Shown here piece after piece: positions 29,181 to 39,608 of a stretch of 64,000 nt of DNA; position 1 is the first letter of the stretch, and the number at the start of each line of letters is the position of its first letter. Source of the stretch: Eutreptiella sp. 'Long Island Sound 2002' (taxonomy: Eukaryota > Euglenozoa > Euglenophyceae > Eutreptiales > Eutreptiaceae); the NCBI GenBank assembly GCA_964036045.1, contig OZ038384.1, forward strand, positions 56,331,355 to 56,395,354, read 5' to 3'. Under the pieces are notes generated by a model, which saw only the letters and a list, made by a program, of their open reading frames with translations, was not told the origin of the DNA and made no database searches. The position numbers and the translations under genes were made by a program.

Positions 29181-29442
29181 GAGGTATGGCGGGCCTTTGG
29201 TACATGCATGAGGTATGGCGGGGTATTGGTACGGGCATGAGGTATGGCGGGGCTTTGGTACCTGCCTGAGGCATGGTGGGACCTTGGTATATGAATGAGG
29301 TGTGGCGGGGCATTGGTACATGCATGGGGTATGGCGGGGCATTGGTGCATATATGATTTTCGGCGGGGCATTGGTACATGCATGAGGTATGCCGGCGCAT
29401 CGGTACATGCATGAGGTGTGGCGGGGTATTGGTACATGCATG

Positions 29443-30743
29443 ATGTATGGCGGGGCATTGGTACATGCATGAGGTATGGCGGGGCATTGGTACATGCATG
29501 AGGTATGGCGGGGCATTGGTACATGCATGAGGTATGGCGGGGAATAGGCACATGCATGATGTATGGCGGGGCATTGGTACATGCATGAGGTATGGCGGGG
29601 CATTGGTACATGCATGAGGTATGGCGGGGCATTGGTACATACATGAGGTAGGGCCGGGCATTGGTGCATGCACGAGGTATGGCGGGGCTTTGGTACATGC
29701 ATGAGGTATGGCGGGGCTTCGGTACATGCATGAGGTATGGCGGGGCATTGGTACATGCATGAGGTATGGCGGAACCTTCGTGCATGCATGGGGTATGGCG
29801 GGTCATTGGTACATGCATGAGGTATGGCGGGGCATTGGTGCATGCATGAGGTATGGCCGGGCATTGGTACATGCGTGAGGTATGGCGGGCCTTTGGTGCA
29901 TGCGTGAGGTATGGCGGGGCTTTGGTACATGTATGAGGTATGGCGGGGCATTGGTACATGCATGAGGTATGGCGGGGCTTCGGTACATGCATGAAGTATG
30001 GTGGGATATTGGTACGGGCATGAGGTATGGCGGGGCTTTGGTACCTGCCTGAGGCATGGCGGGGCATTGGTACATACATGAGGTATGGCGGGGCATTGGT
30101 ACATGCATGAGGTATGGCGGGGCTTTGGTACATGCATGGGGTATGGCGGGGCATTGGTACACGCATGAGGTATGGCGGGGCTTCGGTACATGCATGAGGT
30201 ATGGCGGGGCATTGGTACATGCATGAGGTATGGCGGGGCTTTCGTACATGCATGAGGTATGGCGGGGTATTGGTACGGGCATGAGGTATGGCGGGGCTTC
30301 GGTACATGCATGAGGTATGGCGGGATATTGGTACATGCGTGAGGTATGGCGGGCCTTTGGTGCATGCATGAGGTATGGCGGGGCATTGGTACATGCATGA
30401 GGTATGGCGGGGCTTTCGTACATGCATGAGGTATGGCGGGGCTTTGGTACCTGCCTGAGGCATGGCGGGGCATTGGTACATGCATGAGGTATGGCAGGGC
30501 TTCGGTACATGCATGAGGTATGGCGGGGCATTGGTACATGCGTGAGGTATGGCGGGCCTTTGGTGCATGCATGAGGTATGGCGGGGCTTCGGTACATGCA
30601 TGAGGTATGGCGGGGCATTGGCACATGCCTGAGGTATGGCGGGCCTTTGGTACATGCATGAGGTATGGCGGGGTATTGGTACGGGCATGAGGTATGGCGG
30701 GGCTTTGGTACCTGCCTGAGGCATGGTGGGACCTTGGTACATG
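29443..30743 (+). repeat. Nested HOR at 27-31 kb, copy 3
   Basis: This is the partner of 27,210-28,510 at offset 2,233 bp. For example, the AAGTATGGTG variant is at 27,761 and 29,994, and the GGGACC variant is at 28,495 and 30,728. It is the last long HOR before the left 29-mer array ends at 31,008. Confidence 0.85.
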
Positions 30744-30995
30744 AATGAGGTGTGGCGGGGCATTGGTACATGCATGGGGTATGGCGGGGCATTGGTACAT
30801 GCATGAGGTATGCCGGCGCATCGGTACATGCATGAGGTGTGGCGGGGTATTGGTACATGCATGGGGTATGGCGGGGCTTTGGTACATATATGAGGTATGG
30901 TGGGGCTTTGGTACGTGCAACGGGTATGGCGGGGCATTGGTACATGCATGAGGTATGGCGGGTCATTGGTACATGCATGGGGTATGGCGGGGCAT

Positions 30996-31008
30996 TGGTA
31001 CACGCATG
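30996..31008 (+). repeat. 13-bp direct repeat, left flank of the 11-kb insert (possible TSD)
   Basis: TGGTACACGCATG forms the last intact part of a 29-mer before the array stops. The identical 13 bases start the resumed array at 42,157-42,169, where they are followed by AGGTATGGCGGGG, exactly the continuation expected of the broken unit. Bases just outside the repeat on the insert side do not resemble a monomer. Both copies carry the minority variant TACACG rather than TACATG. This is the pattern expected of a target-site duplication. Confidence 0.6.
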
Positions 31009-31031
31009 TTGTTGTTGTTGTTGTTGTTGTG
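31008..31031 (+). repeat. (GTT)n microsatellite at the array/insert junction
   Basis: About seven GTT triplets follow directly on the last 29-mer and are followed by GGCACCCAGCACGTGC. On the minus strand this reads as a short (CAA)n run placed exactly at the 3' end of the 11-kb block, next to the 13-bp direct repeat. A simple-repeat tail next to a target-site duplication is typical of non-LTR retroelements and SINEs. No family can be named from what is visible. Confidence 0.9.
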
Positions 31032-31100
31032 GCACCCAGCACGTGCCGGCGGGAGAAATTGCCAGACACGCTCTCTCTGGGCAGGGCGCAAGGGAGCAGT

Positions 31101-31121
31101 CGGCCGGCGTCACGCCGGCCG
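31101..31121. repeat. 21-bp inverted repeat (CGGCCGGCGT arms)
   Basis: CGGCCGGCGT is followed by one C and then ACGCCGGCCG, a perfect 10-bp dyad with a 1-base centre. In single-stranded form it would fold as a 9-bp GC stem with a TCA loop. It lies about 70 bp from the (GTT)n tail. A terminal hairpin near the 3' end of a retroelement RNA would be one explanation; chance in GC-rich DNA is another. Confidence 0.7.
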
Positions 31122-31143
31122 GGCGTGTGCCGACGACGACCGA

Positions 31144-31157
31144 GGGGGGGGGGGGGG
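31144..31157 (+). repeat. 14-base poly-G tract
   Basis: This is an uninterrupted run of 14 G, separated from a second 14-G run (31,174-31,187) by only 16 bases. Together they could fold as an intramolecular G-quadruplex. The length is unreliable because homopolymers are error-prone in sequencing. Confidence 0.85.
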
Positions 31158-31173
31158 CTGCCGCGTCCTGTCT

Positions 31174-31187
31174 GGGGGGGGGGGGGG
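31174..31187 (+). repeat. 14-base poly-G tract
   Basis: This is the second of two adjacent 14-G runs; see 31,144-31,157. It is followed by CGCGCGTCGCTG. Confidence 0.85.
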
Positions 31188-31446
31188 CGCGCGTCGCTGT
31201 GAGAGGGACCACCTGCCCGTGTGACCCTAGTTCCCTCCCCCGCCGTGGGGGGAGGGCGCGCGCACCTGTGCGAAACGGAGGCGGGACGGGGGGGGCGGGA
31301 TGGAGGGACCACCTGTCTGGGGACCTGCGGAGCCCCGGTTCCCCTTGCTTCCAGCCGCCGCCCCCCCGCGATAGGGGAGGGGGCTACGTCCCGTGCGGAG
31401 GTGGAGTAAGGGGGTGTTGGGGGCGGGGATTATGTATGGTCTATTC

Positions 31447-31670
31447 CTGCGCTGGGGCGCAGCGGCTGCGGAAGGGCCGCAGCGCGGGGCTGCGCTGGCG
31501 CGCAGCACGTGGCTGCGCCGGGGCGCAGCGTGGGACCGCGCAAGGGCGCAATACGGGGCCACGGAGGCGCGCACGTTGCTGCGTTGGGGCGCGGCGTGGG
31601 CAGTGCAGCATGCTGCTGCGCAGGGGGAGCAGCGTGGGGTCGCGCAGGGCACAGCCTGCTGCTGTGCTGG
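31447..31670 (+). repeat. Degenerate outlier of the 23/26-bp GC-rich minisatellite
   Basis: About nine decayed units resemble the main array (GGGGC-GCAGC-GTGGGG motifs), here with CTGGCGCGCAGCACGTGG-type variants. They are separated from the main array by about 270 bp of unrelated sequence. The greater divergence suggests that this is an old edge of the array, or a remnant split off by an insertion. Confidence 0.75.
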
Positions 31671-31945
31671 AGAGCCTCGTGGGGCGGGGCTAGAGGGTGG
31701 CTCCCTGGCTCACCACAGGAGTAGCAGCCGCCGGGACCGCTCAGGGTGCAATGGCTCCGCATAGCCCGGAGCGCATGGGGGCGAACTACTAGCCTGCCTC
31801 GGAACCGCACAAGAGCGGGCGCGGATGGGCGCGGCTCGTATCTGATGGGGCCTGCACAGAACAGCGGAGTGGGCGGAGTGGGCGCACAGACTGGGGCTAC
31901 GTTGGTGCCCAGCATGCGGTGTCGCCCACTTGCGGCACCGCATGC
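31671..31945. other. Low-copy spacer between the two parts of the GC-rich array
   Basis: This is non-repetitive sequence of balanced composition compared with its surroundings. It ends in an inverted repeat with 10-bp arms GCATGCGGTG (31,912-31,921) and CACCGCATGC (31,936-31,945), and the main array starts immediately after it. No coding feature is supported. Its position between a decayed and a fresh array would fit a unique fragment caught during array expansion. Confidence 0.6.
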
Positions 31946-34900
31946 AGGGGCGCAGCAGCGTCGGGCTGCGCAGGGGTGCAGCGCGGGGCTGCGCAGGAGC
32001 GCAGCGTGGGGCTGCGCAGGGGCGCAGCGTGGGGCTGCGCTGGGGCGCACCATGGGGCTGCGCAGGAGCGCAGCGTGGGGCCGCGTATGGGCGCGGCATG
32101 GGGCCGCGCAGGGGCGCAGCGTGGGGCGGCGCAGGCGCGCGGCAGCGCGGGGCTGCGCAGGGGCGCAGCGCGGGGCTGCGCAGGGGCGCAGCGTGGGGCT
32201 GCGCAGGAGTGCAGCATGGGGCTGCGCAGGAGCGCAGTGCGGGGTTGCGCAGGAGCGCAGCTTGGGGCCGCGTACGGGCGGGGCACGGGGCCGCGCCGGG
32301 GCGCGGCATGGGGCTGCACAGGGGCGCGGCCCGGGGCGGCGCAGGGGCGCAGCGTGGGGCTGCGCAGGGGTGCAGCAACGTGGGGCTGCGCAGGGGTGCA
32401 GCGAGGGGCTGCGCATGGGCGCAGTGTGGGACTGCGCAGGGGCACAGCAGCGTGGGGCTGCGCTGGGGCACAGCGTGGGGCTGGGCAGGGGCGCAGCGTG
32501 GGGCTGGACAGGGGCGCAGCAGTGTGGGGCTGTGCATGGGCGTGGGGCTGCGCAGGGGCGCAGCAGCGTGGGCTGCGCAGGGGCGCAGCGCGGGGCTGCG
32601 CACGGGCGCAGTGTGGGGCTGCGCAGGGGCGCAGCAGCGTGCGGCGGCGCAGGGGCACAACCCGGGGCTGGGTAGGGGCGCAGCGTGGGGCTGCGCAGGG
32701 GCGCAGCAGTGTGGGGCTGCGCATGGGCGTGGGGCTGCGCAGGGGCGCCGCTTGGGGCTGCTCAGGGGCGCGGTAGGGGGCTGCGCAGGGGCGAAGCAGC
32801 GCGGGGCTGCGCAGGGGCGTAGCGTGGGGCTGTGCAGGGGCGCAGCAGCGTGGGGCTGCGCGGGTCGCAGCGCGGGGCACAGCGCGGGGCTGCGCAGGGG
32901 CGCAGCGTGGGGCTGTGCAGGGGCGTAGCATGGGCCTGCGCAGGAGCGCAGCGCGGGGCTGCGTAGGCGCGCAGCGCGGGGCTGCGTAGGCGCGCAGCGC
33001 GGGGCTGCGCAGGGGTGCAGCACCCTGGGGCTGCGCAGGGGCGCAGCCTGGGCCTGCGCAGGGGCGCAGTGTGGGGCTGCGCAGGGGCGCAGCAGCGTGG
33101 GGCTGCGCAGGGGTGCAGCGAGGGGCTGCGCATGGGCGCAGTGTGGGACTGCGCAGGGGCGCAGCAGCGTGGGGCTGCGCTGGGGCACAGCGTGGGGCTG
33201 GGCAGGGGCGCAGCGTGGGGCTGGGCAGGGGCGCAGCAGTGTGGGGCTGCGCATGGGCGTGGGGCTGCGCAGGGGCGCATCGTGGGGCTGCGAAGGGGCG
33301 CATCGTGGGGCTTTGCAGGGGTGTAGCATGGGGCTGCGTAGGCGCGCAGCGCGGGGCTGCGCAGGGGTGCAGCACCCTGGGGCTGCGCAGGGGCGCAGCG
33401 CGGGGCTGCGCAGGGGCGCAGTGTGGGGCTGCGCAGGGGCGGAGCAGCGTGGGGCGGCGCAGGGGCACAACCTGGGGCTGGGTAGGGGCGCAGCGTGGGG
33501 CTGCGCTGGGGCGCAGCAGTGTGGGGCTGCGCATGGGCGTGGGGCTGCGCAGGGGCGCCGCTTGGGGCTGCTCAGGGGCGCGGTGTGGGGCTGCGCAGGG
33601 GCGCAGCAGCGCGGGGCTGCGCAGGGGCGCGGTGTGGGGCTGTGCAGGGGCGCAGCAGCTCGGGGCTGCGCGGGGCGCAGCGCGGGGCTGCGCAGGGGCG
33701 TAGCGTGGGGCTGTGCAGGGGCGCAGCAGCGTGGGGCTGCGCGGGGCGCAGCGTGGGGCTGCGCAGGGGCGCAGCGTGGGGCTGCAGGGGCGTAGCATGG
33801 GCCTGCGCAGGAGCGCAGCGCGGGGCTGCGTAGGCGCGCAGCGCGGGGCTGTGCTAGGGTGCAGCACCCTGGGGCTGCGCAGGGGCGCAGCCCGGGCCTG
33901 CGCAGGGGCGCAGTGTGGGGCTGCGCAGGGGCGCAGCAGCGTGGGGCGGCGCAGGGGCACAACGTGGGGCTGGGTAGGGGCGCAGCGTGGGGCTGCGCAG
34001 GGGCGCAGCAGTGTGGGGCTGCGCATGGGCGTGGGGCTGCGCAGGGGCGCCGCTTGGGGCTGCTCAGGGGCGCGGTGTTGGGCTGCGCAGGGGCGCAGCA
34101 GCGCAGGGCTGTGCAGGGGCGCGGTGTGGGGCTGTGCAGGGGCGCAGCAGCGTTGGGCTGCGCGGGGCGCAGCGCGGGGCTGCGCAGGGGCGTAGCGTGG
34201 GGCTGTGCAGGGGCGCAGCAGCGTGGGGCTGCGCAGGGGCGCAGCGTGGGGCTGCGTAGGGGCGCGGCATGGGGCTGCTCCGGGGCGCGGCATGGGGCCG
34301 TGCAGGGGTGCGGCTCGGGGCTGTGCAGGGGCGCAGCAGCGTTGCGCTGCGCAGGGGCGAAGCGCAGGTCGCAGCGTGCGGCTGCGCACGGGCGCGGTGT
34401 GGGGCTGCGCAGGGGCGCAGCAGCGTGGGGCTGCGCATCGGCAGAACGTGGGGCTGGGCAGGGGCGCAGCAGTGTGGGGCTGCGCATGGGCGTGGGGCTG
34501 CGCAGGGGAGCGGCAGCGTGGGGCTGCGCAGCGGTGCAGCTCGGGGCGGCGCAGGGGCGCAGCATGGGGCTGCGCAGGGGCGCAGCAGCGTGGGGCTGTG
34601 CAGGGGCGCAGCTTGGGGCTGCTCAGGGGCGCAGTGTGGGGCCGCGCAGGGGCGCAGCAGCGTGGGGCTGCGCAGGGGCGCGGTGTGAGGCTGCGCCGGG
34701 GCGCAGCAGTGTGGGGATGCGCGGGGCGCAGCGCGGGGCTGCGCAGGGACGTAGCGTGGGGCTGCGCAGAGGCGCAGCGTTGGGCCGCGCTGGGGCGCGG
34801 CATGGGGCTGTGCAGGGGCGCCGCGCGGGGCTGCGCAGGGGCGCAGCAGCGTGGGGCTGCGCAGGGGCGCAGCTTGGGGCTGCTCAGGGGCGCAGTGTGG

Positions 34901-37900
34901 GGCCGCGCAGGGGCGCAGCAGCGCGGGGCTGCGCAGGGGCGCTCCGCGGGGTTGCGCAGGGGCGCAGGAGCGTGGGGCTGCGCAGGGGCGCGGCAGCGTG
35001 GGGCTGCGCGGGGCGCAGCGCGGGGCTGCGCAGGGGCGTAGGGTGGGGCTCCGCAGGGGCACAGCTTGGGGCTGCGCAGAGGCGCGGTGTGGGGCTGCGC
35101 AGGGGCGCAGCAGTGTGGGGCTGCGCATGGGCGTGGGGCTGCGCAGGGGAGCAGCAGCGTGGGGCTGCGCAGGGGCGCAGCTCGGGGCGGCGCAGGGGCG
35201 CGGCATGGGGCCGCGCCGGGGCGCGGCGTGGGGCCGTGCAGGGGCGCGGCGCGGGGCTGCGCAGGGGCGCAGCAGCGCGGGGCTGCGCAGGGGCGCAGCA
35301 GCGTGGGGCTGCGCAGGGGCGCAGCTTGGGGCTGCTCAGGGGCGCAGTGTGGGGCCGCGCAGGGGCGCAGCAGCGCGGGGCTGCGCAGGGGCGCGGTGTG
35401 GGGCTGCGCCGGGGCGCAGCAGTGTGGGGATGCGCGGGGCGCAGCGCGGGGCTGCGCAGGGACGTAGCGTGGGGCTGCGCAGGGGCGCAGCGTTGGGCTG
35501 CGCTGGCGCGCGGCATGGGGCCGTGCAGGGGCGCGGCGCGGGGCTGCGCAGGGGCGCAGCAGCGTGGGGCTGCGCAGGGGCGCAGCTTTGGGGCTGCTCA
35601 GGGGCGCACTGTGGGGCCGCGCAGGGGCGCAGCAGCGCGGGGCTGCGCAGGGGCGCTCCGCGGGGTTGCGCAGGGGCGCAGGAGCGTGGGGCTGCGCAGG
35701 GGCGCGGCAGCGTGGGGCTGCGCGGGGCGCAGCGCGGGGCTGCGCAGGGGCGTAGGGTGGGCCTGCGCAGGGGCGCAGCTTGGGGCTGCGCAGCGGCGCG
35801 GTGTGGGGCTGCGCAGGGGCGCAGCAGCGTGGGGCTGCGCGGGGCGCAGGGGCGTAGCGTGGGGCTGCGCAGGGGCGCAGCAGCGCGGGGCTGCGCAGGG
35901 GCGCTCCGCGGGGTTGCGCAGGGGCGCGGCAGCGTGGGGCTGCGCGGGGCGCAGCGCGGGGCTGTGCAGGGGCGTAGCGTGGGGCTGCGCAGGGGCGCAG
36001 CAGCGCGGGGCTGCGCAAGGGCGCAGCGTGGGGCTGCGCAGGGGCGCAGCAGCGTGGGGCTGCGCAAGGGCGTGGGGCTGCGCAGGGGCGCGGCAGCGTG
36101 GGGTTACGCAGGGGCGCTGCAGCGTGGGGCTGCGCAGAGGTGCTGCGTGGGGCTGCGCGGGGCTGCGGGGCTGCGCAGGGGCGCGGGGCTGCGCAGAGGT
36201 GCTGCGTGGGGCTGTGCAGGTGCGCGGGGCCGCGCAGGAGCGCAGCCTAGGGCCACGTATGGGCGTGGCGCGGGGCTGCGCAGCGGCGCAGCGTGGGGCT
36301 GGGGCGCAGCGTGGGGCTGCGCCAGGCTCGCAGCAGCGTGGGGCCGCGTAGGAGCGCAGCAGCGTGGGGCTGTGCAGAGGTGCTGCGTGGGGCTGCGCAG
36401 GGGCGCAGCAGCGTGGGGCTGCGCAGGGGAGCAGTGTGGGGCTGGGCAGGGGCGCAACAGCGTGGGGCTGCGCAGGGGCACATCGTGGGGCTGCGCAGGA
36501 GGGCAGCAGCGTGGGGCTGCGCAGGAGGGCAGCAGCGTGGGGCCGTGCAGGGGCGCGGCGCGGGGCTGCGCAGGGGCGCAGCAGCGTGGGTCTGCACAGG
36601 GGCGCAGCTTGGGGCTGCTCAGGGGCGCAGTGTGGGGCCGCGCAGGGGCGCAGCAGCGCGGGGCTGCGCAGGGGCGCGGTGTGGGGCTGCGCCGGGGCGC
36701 AGCAGTGTGGGGATGCGCGGGGCGCAGCGCGGGGCTGCGCAGGGACGTAGCGTGGGGCTGCGCAGGGGCGCAGCGTTGGGCTGCGCTGGCGTGCGGCATG
36801 GGGCCGTGCAGGGGCGCGGCGCGGGGCTGCGCAGGGGCGCAGCTTGGGGCCGCGCAGGGGCGCAGCAGCGCGGGGCTGCGCAGGGGCGCTCCGCGGGGTT
36901 GCGCACGAGCGCAGGAGCGTGGGGCTGCGCAGGGGCGCGGCAGCGTGGGGCTGCGCGGGGCGCAGCGCGGGGCTGCGCAGGGGCGTAGGGTGGGGCTGCG
37001 CAGGGGCGCAGCTTGGGGCTGCGCAGAGGCGCGGTGTGGGGCTGCGCAGGGGCGCAGCAGCGTTGGGCTGCGCTGGGCGCAGGGGCGTAGCGTTGGGCTG
37101 CGCAGGGGCGCAGCAGCGCGGGGCTGCGCAGGGGCGCTCCGCGGGGTTGCGCAGGGGCGCGGCAGCATGGGGCTGCGCAGGGCGCTCCGCGGGGCTGCGC
37201 AGGGGCGCGGCAGCATGGGGCTGCGCGGGGCGCTCCGCGGGGCTGCGCAGGGGCGTAGCGTGGGGCTGCGCAGGGGCGCAGCAGCGTGGGGCTGCGCAAG
37301 GGCGCAGCGTGGGGCTGCGCAGGGGCGCAGCAGCGTGGGGCTGCGCAAGGGCGTGGGGCTGCGCAGCGGCGCGGCAGCGTAGGGTTACGCAGGGGCGCTG
37401 CAGCGTGGGGCTGCGCAGAGGTGCTCCGTGGGGCTGCGCGGGGGTGCGGGGCTGCGCAGGGGCGCGGGGCTGCGCAGAGGTGCTGCGTGGGGCTGTGCAG
37501 GGGCGCGGGGCTGCGCAGGAGCGCAGCCTACGGCCACGTATGGGCGTGGCGCGGGGCTGCGCACCGGCGCAGCGTGGGGCTGGGGCGCTGCGTGGGGCTG
37601 CGCAGGGGCGCAGCAGCGTGGGGCTGCGCAGGGGAGCAGCGTGGTGCTGCGCAGGGGCGCAGCGGCGTGGGGCTGCGCAGGGGTGCAACAGCGTGGGGCT
37701 GCGCAGGGGCACATCGTGGGGCTGCGCAGGAGGGCAGCAGCGTGGGGCTGCGCAGGAGGGCAGCAGCGTGGGGCTGCGCAGGGGCGCAGCGTGGGGCTGC
37801 GCAGGGGCGCAGCAGCGTGGGGATGCGCAGGGGCGCAGCAGCGTGGGGCTGCGCAGGGGCGAAGCAGCGTGGGGCTGCGCAGGGGCGCAGCAGCTTGGGG

Positions 37901-39600
37901 CTGCGTACGGGCGCAGCAGTGTGGGGCGGCGCAGGGGCACAGTGTTGGGCTGCGCAGGGGCGTAGCAGCATGGAGCCGCTAATGGGCGCGGCATGGGGCC
38001 GTGCAGGGGCGCGGCGCGGGGCTGCGCAGGGGTGCAGCAGTGTGGGGCTGCGCACGGGCGCAGCGTGGGCCTGCGCACGGGCACAGTGTGGGGCTGCGCA
38101 GGGGCGCAGCAGCGTGGGGCTGCGCGGGGCGCAGCGCGGGGCGCAGCGCGGGGCTGCGCAGGGGCGTAGCGTGGGGCTGCGCAGGGGCGCAGCAAAGTGA
38201 GGCTGCGCAGGGGCGCAGCAGCGTGGGGCTGCGCGAGGGCGTGGGGCTGCGCAGAGGTGCTGCGTGGGGCTGCGCGGGCATGTGGGGCTGCGCAGGGGCG
38301 TGGGGCTGCGCAGAGGTGCTGCGTGGGGCTGTGCAGGGCGCGGGGCTGCGCAGGAGCGCGGCCTGGGGCCGCGTATGGGCGTGGCGCGGGGCTGTGCAGC
38401 GGCGCATCGTGGGGCTGGGGCGCAGCGTGGGGCTGCGCACAGGTGCCGCGTGGGGCTGCGTAGGGGCGCAACGTGGGGCTGAGCAGGGGCGCAGCAGCCT
38501 GGGACTGCGTACGGGCGCAGCAGCGTGGGGCTGCGCATGGGCGCAGCAGTGTTGGGCTGCGCAGGGGTGCAGCAGCGAGGGGCGGCGCAGGGGCGCAGCA
38601 GCGTGGGGCTGCGCAGGGGCGCGGCAGCGTGGGGCTGCGTAGGGGCGTAGCAGTGTGGGGCTCCGCATGGGCGCAGCAGCATGGGGCTGCGCAGGGGCGC
38701 AGCAGCGAGGGGCTGCGCAGGGGCGTAGCAGTGTGGGGCGGCGCAGCGGCGCAGCAGCGAGGGCTGTGCAGGGGCGCAGCACCCTGGGGCCGTGCTGCGG
38801 CGCAGCAGCGTGGGGCTGCGCAGGGGCGTAGCAGTGTGGGGCTGCGTAGGGGCGCACCAGCGAGGGCTGTGCAGGGGCGCAGCAGCGTGGGGCTGCGCAG
38901 GGGCGTAGCAGCGTGGGGCTGCGCGGGGGCGCAGCGCGGGGCTGCGCAGGGGCGCAGCAGCGTGGGGCCGTGCTGGGGCGCAGCAGCGTGGGGCTGCACA
39001 GGGGCGCGGCAGCGTGGGGCTGCGCAGGGGCGCAACAGCGTGGGGCTGCGCAGGGGGGCAACAGCGTGGGGCTGTGCAGAGGCGTACCAGTGTGGGGCTG
39101 CGCGGGGGCGCAACGCGGGGCTGCGCAGCGGCGCAGCAGCGTGGGGCTGCGCATGGGCGTAGCAACGTGGGGCTGCGCAGGGGCGCGGCAGCGTGGGGCT
39201 GCGCAGGGGCGCAGCCGCGTGGTGCTGCGCAGAGGTGCTGCGTGGGACGACATAGTGGCGGGGGGCTGCGCAAGCTCGTAGCGGCGTGGGGCTGCGCAGA
39301 AGCGCAGCAGCGTGGGGCTGCGCAGAGGTGCTGCGTGGGGCTGCGCAAGGGCGCAGCGTGGGGCTGCGCAGGGGCGCAGCGAGGGGCTGCGCATGGGCGC
39401 AGTCGCGTGGGGCTGCGCAGGGGCGCAGCTTGGGGCGGCGCATGGGCGCAGCAGCGTGGGGCTGCGCAGGGGCGCAGCAGCGTGGGGCTGCGCAGGGGTG
39501 CAGCGTGGGGTTGCGCATGGGCGCAGCCGCGTGGGGCTGCGTAGGGGCGCAGCAGCGCGGAGCTGCGCAGGGGCGCAACAGCGTGGGGCTGCGCATGGGC
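31946..39600 (+). repeat. GC-rich 23/26-bp minisatellite array with a hairpin in each unit
   Basis: This is about 7.65 kb of tandem units. The 23-bp form is GGGGCTGCGCAGGGG followed by CGCAGCGT. The 26-bp form has an extra CAG (CGCAGCAGCGT). There are roughly 310 units. GCTGCGC and GCGCAGC in each unit are perfect 7-bp complements around AGGG, so every unit can form a stem-loop. The TGCGCA centre is an FspI site, and each unit has several CpGs. The + strand has about 13 G to 6 C per unit, with two GGGG runs. Variants (GGGGATGCGCGGGG, CGCTCCGCGGGGTTGCG, GGGTTACGCAGG, GCACCCTGGGG) are arranged in higher-order repeats. Open frames on both strands, rich in Ala/Pro/Arg or Gly/Ala/Arg, come from the lack of stop codons in the unit and are not called as genes. 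Confidence 0.95.
35345..37900 (+). repeat. 1.28-kb higher-order duplication inside the GC-rich array
   Basis: The ordered variants CAGTGTGGGGCCGCGC, CGGGGCGCAGCAGTGTGGGGA, CGCTCCGCGGGGTTGCGC, GGGTTACGCAGGGGCGCTGC, CAGAGGTGCTGCGTGGGG and GGCCACGTATGGGCGTGG occur at about 35,345-36,620 and again at about 36,628-37,900. Offsets are 1,281-1,283 bp; for example, GGGTTACGCA is at 36,101 and 37,382. A third, weaker relative of the last part occurs around 38,230-38,460. Shorter HOR relatives at 32.7, 33.5 and 34.0 kb share a GGGGCTGCTCAGGGG unit. Confidence 0.8.
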
Positions 39601-39608
39601 GCGGCGGG

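Larger units (their letters stand above)
1..31008 (+). repeat. Left arm of the 29-bp minisatellite array
   Basis: This is a head-to-tail array of about 1,070 units, all in one orientation. The consensus on the + strand is GCGGGGCATTGGTAC followed directly by ATGCATGAGGTATG. It is already in mid-array at base 1, so the true left edge lies outside the window. Most units keep the ATGCAT core (an NsiI site). Common variants are ATT to TTT, CTT or GTC after the GGGGC block, GAGG to GGGG, TATGG to TACGG, and TACATG to TACGTG or TAGATG. The unit has about 12 G and 4 C, so the strand is strongly G-rich. A few units have odd lengths; for example, 36-bp units carrying a 7-bp insertion occur near 2,900, 9,055, 9,818, 11,942, 18,240 and 18,597. 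No gene, RNA gene or recognisable transposon interrupts this stretch. I do not recognise the monomer as a named satellite. The repeat call itself is certain; identity and function are unknown. Confidence 0.98.
31032..31446. other. GC-rich low-copy segment with G-tracts, no gene seen
   Basis: This stretch belongs to neither minisatellite. It contains a 21-bp dyad at 31,101-31,121, two 14-base G-tracts at 31,144-31,157 and 31,174-31,187, and two related AGGGACCACCTG phrases at about 31,204 and 31,305. Frames are open on both strands simply because stops are rare at this GC content. I see no splice-site pattern, start context or protein family. It could be the degenerate 3' portion of the inserted element. 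Confidence 0.6.

Noticed and set aside
1-31008. CRISPR array
   Set aside because: The 29-bp period resembles a CRISPR repeat length, but there are no unique spacers: the units are contiguous and there are no cas genes. It is a minisatellite in a eukaryotic-type context.
26483-31312. A minus-strand frame with a non-repetitive N-terminus (about 100 residues starting MVPPSRPPRP) joined to the 29-residue repeat
   Set aside because: The N-terminal part is translated from GC-rich low-copy DNA and the (GTT)n tract (giving poly-Thr), and the frame merely reads on into the stop-free array. No recognisable domain or promoter was seen.
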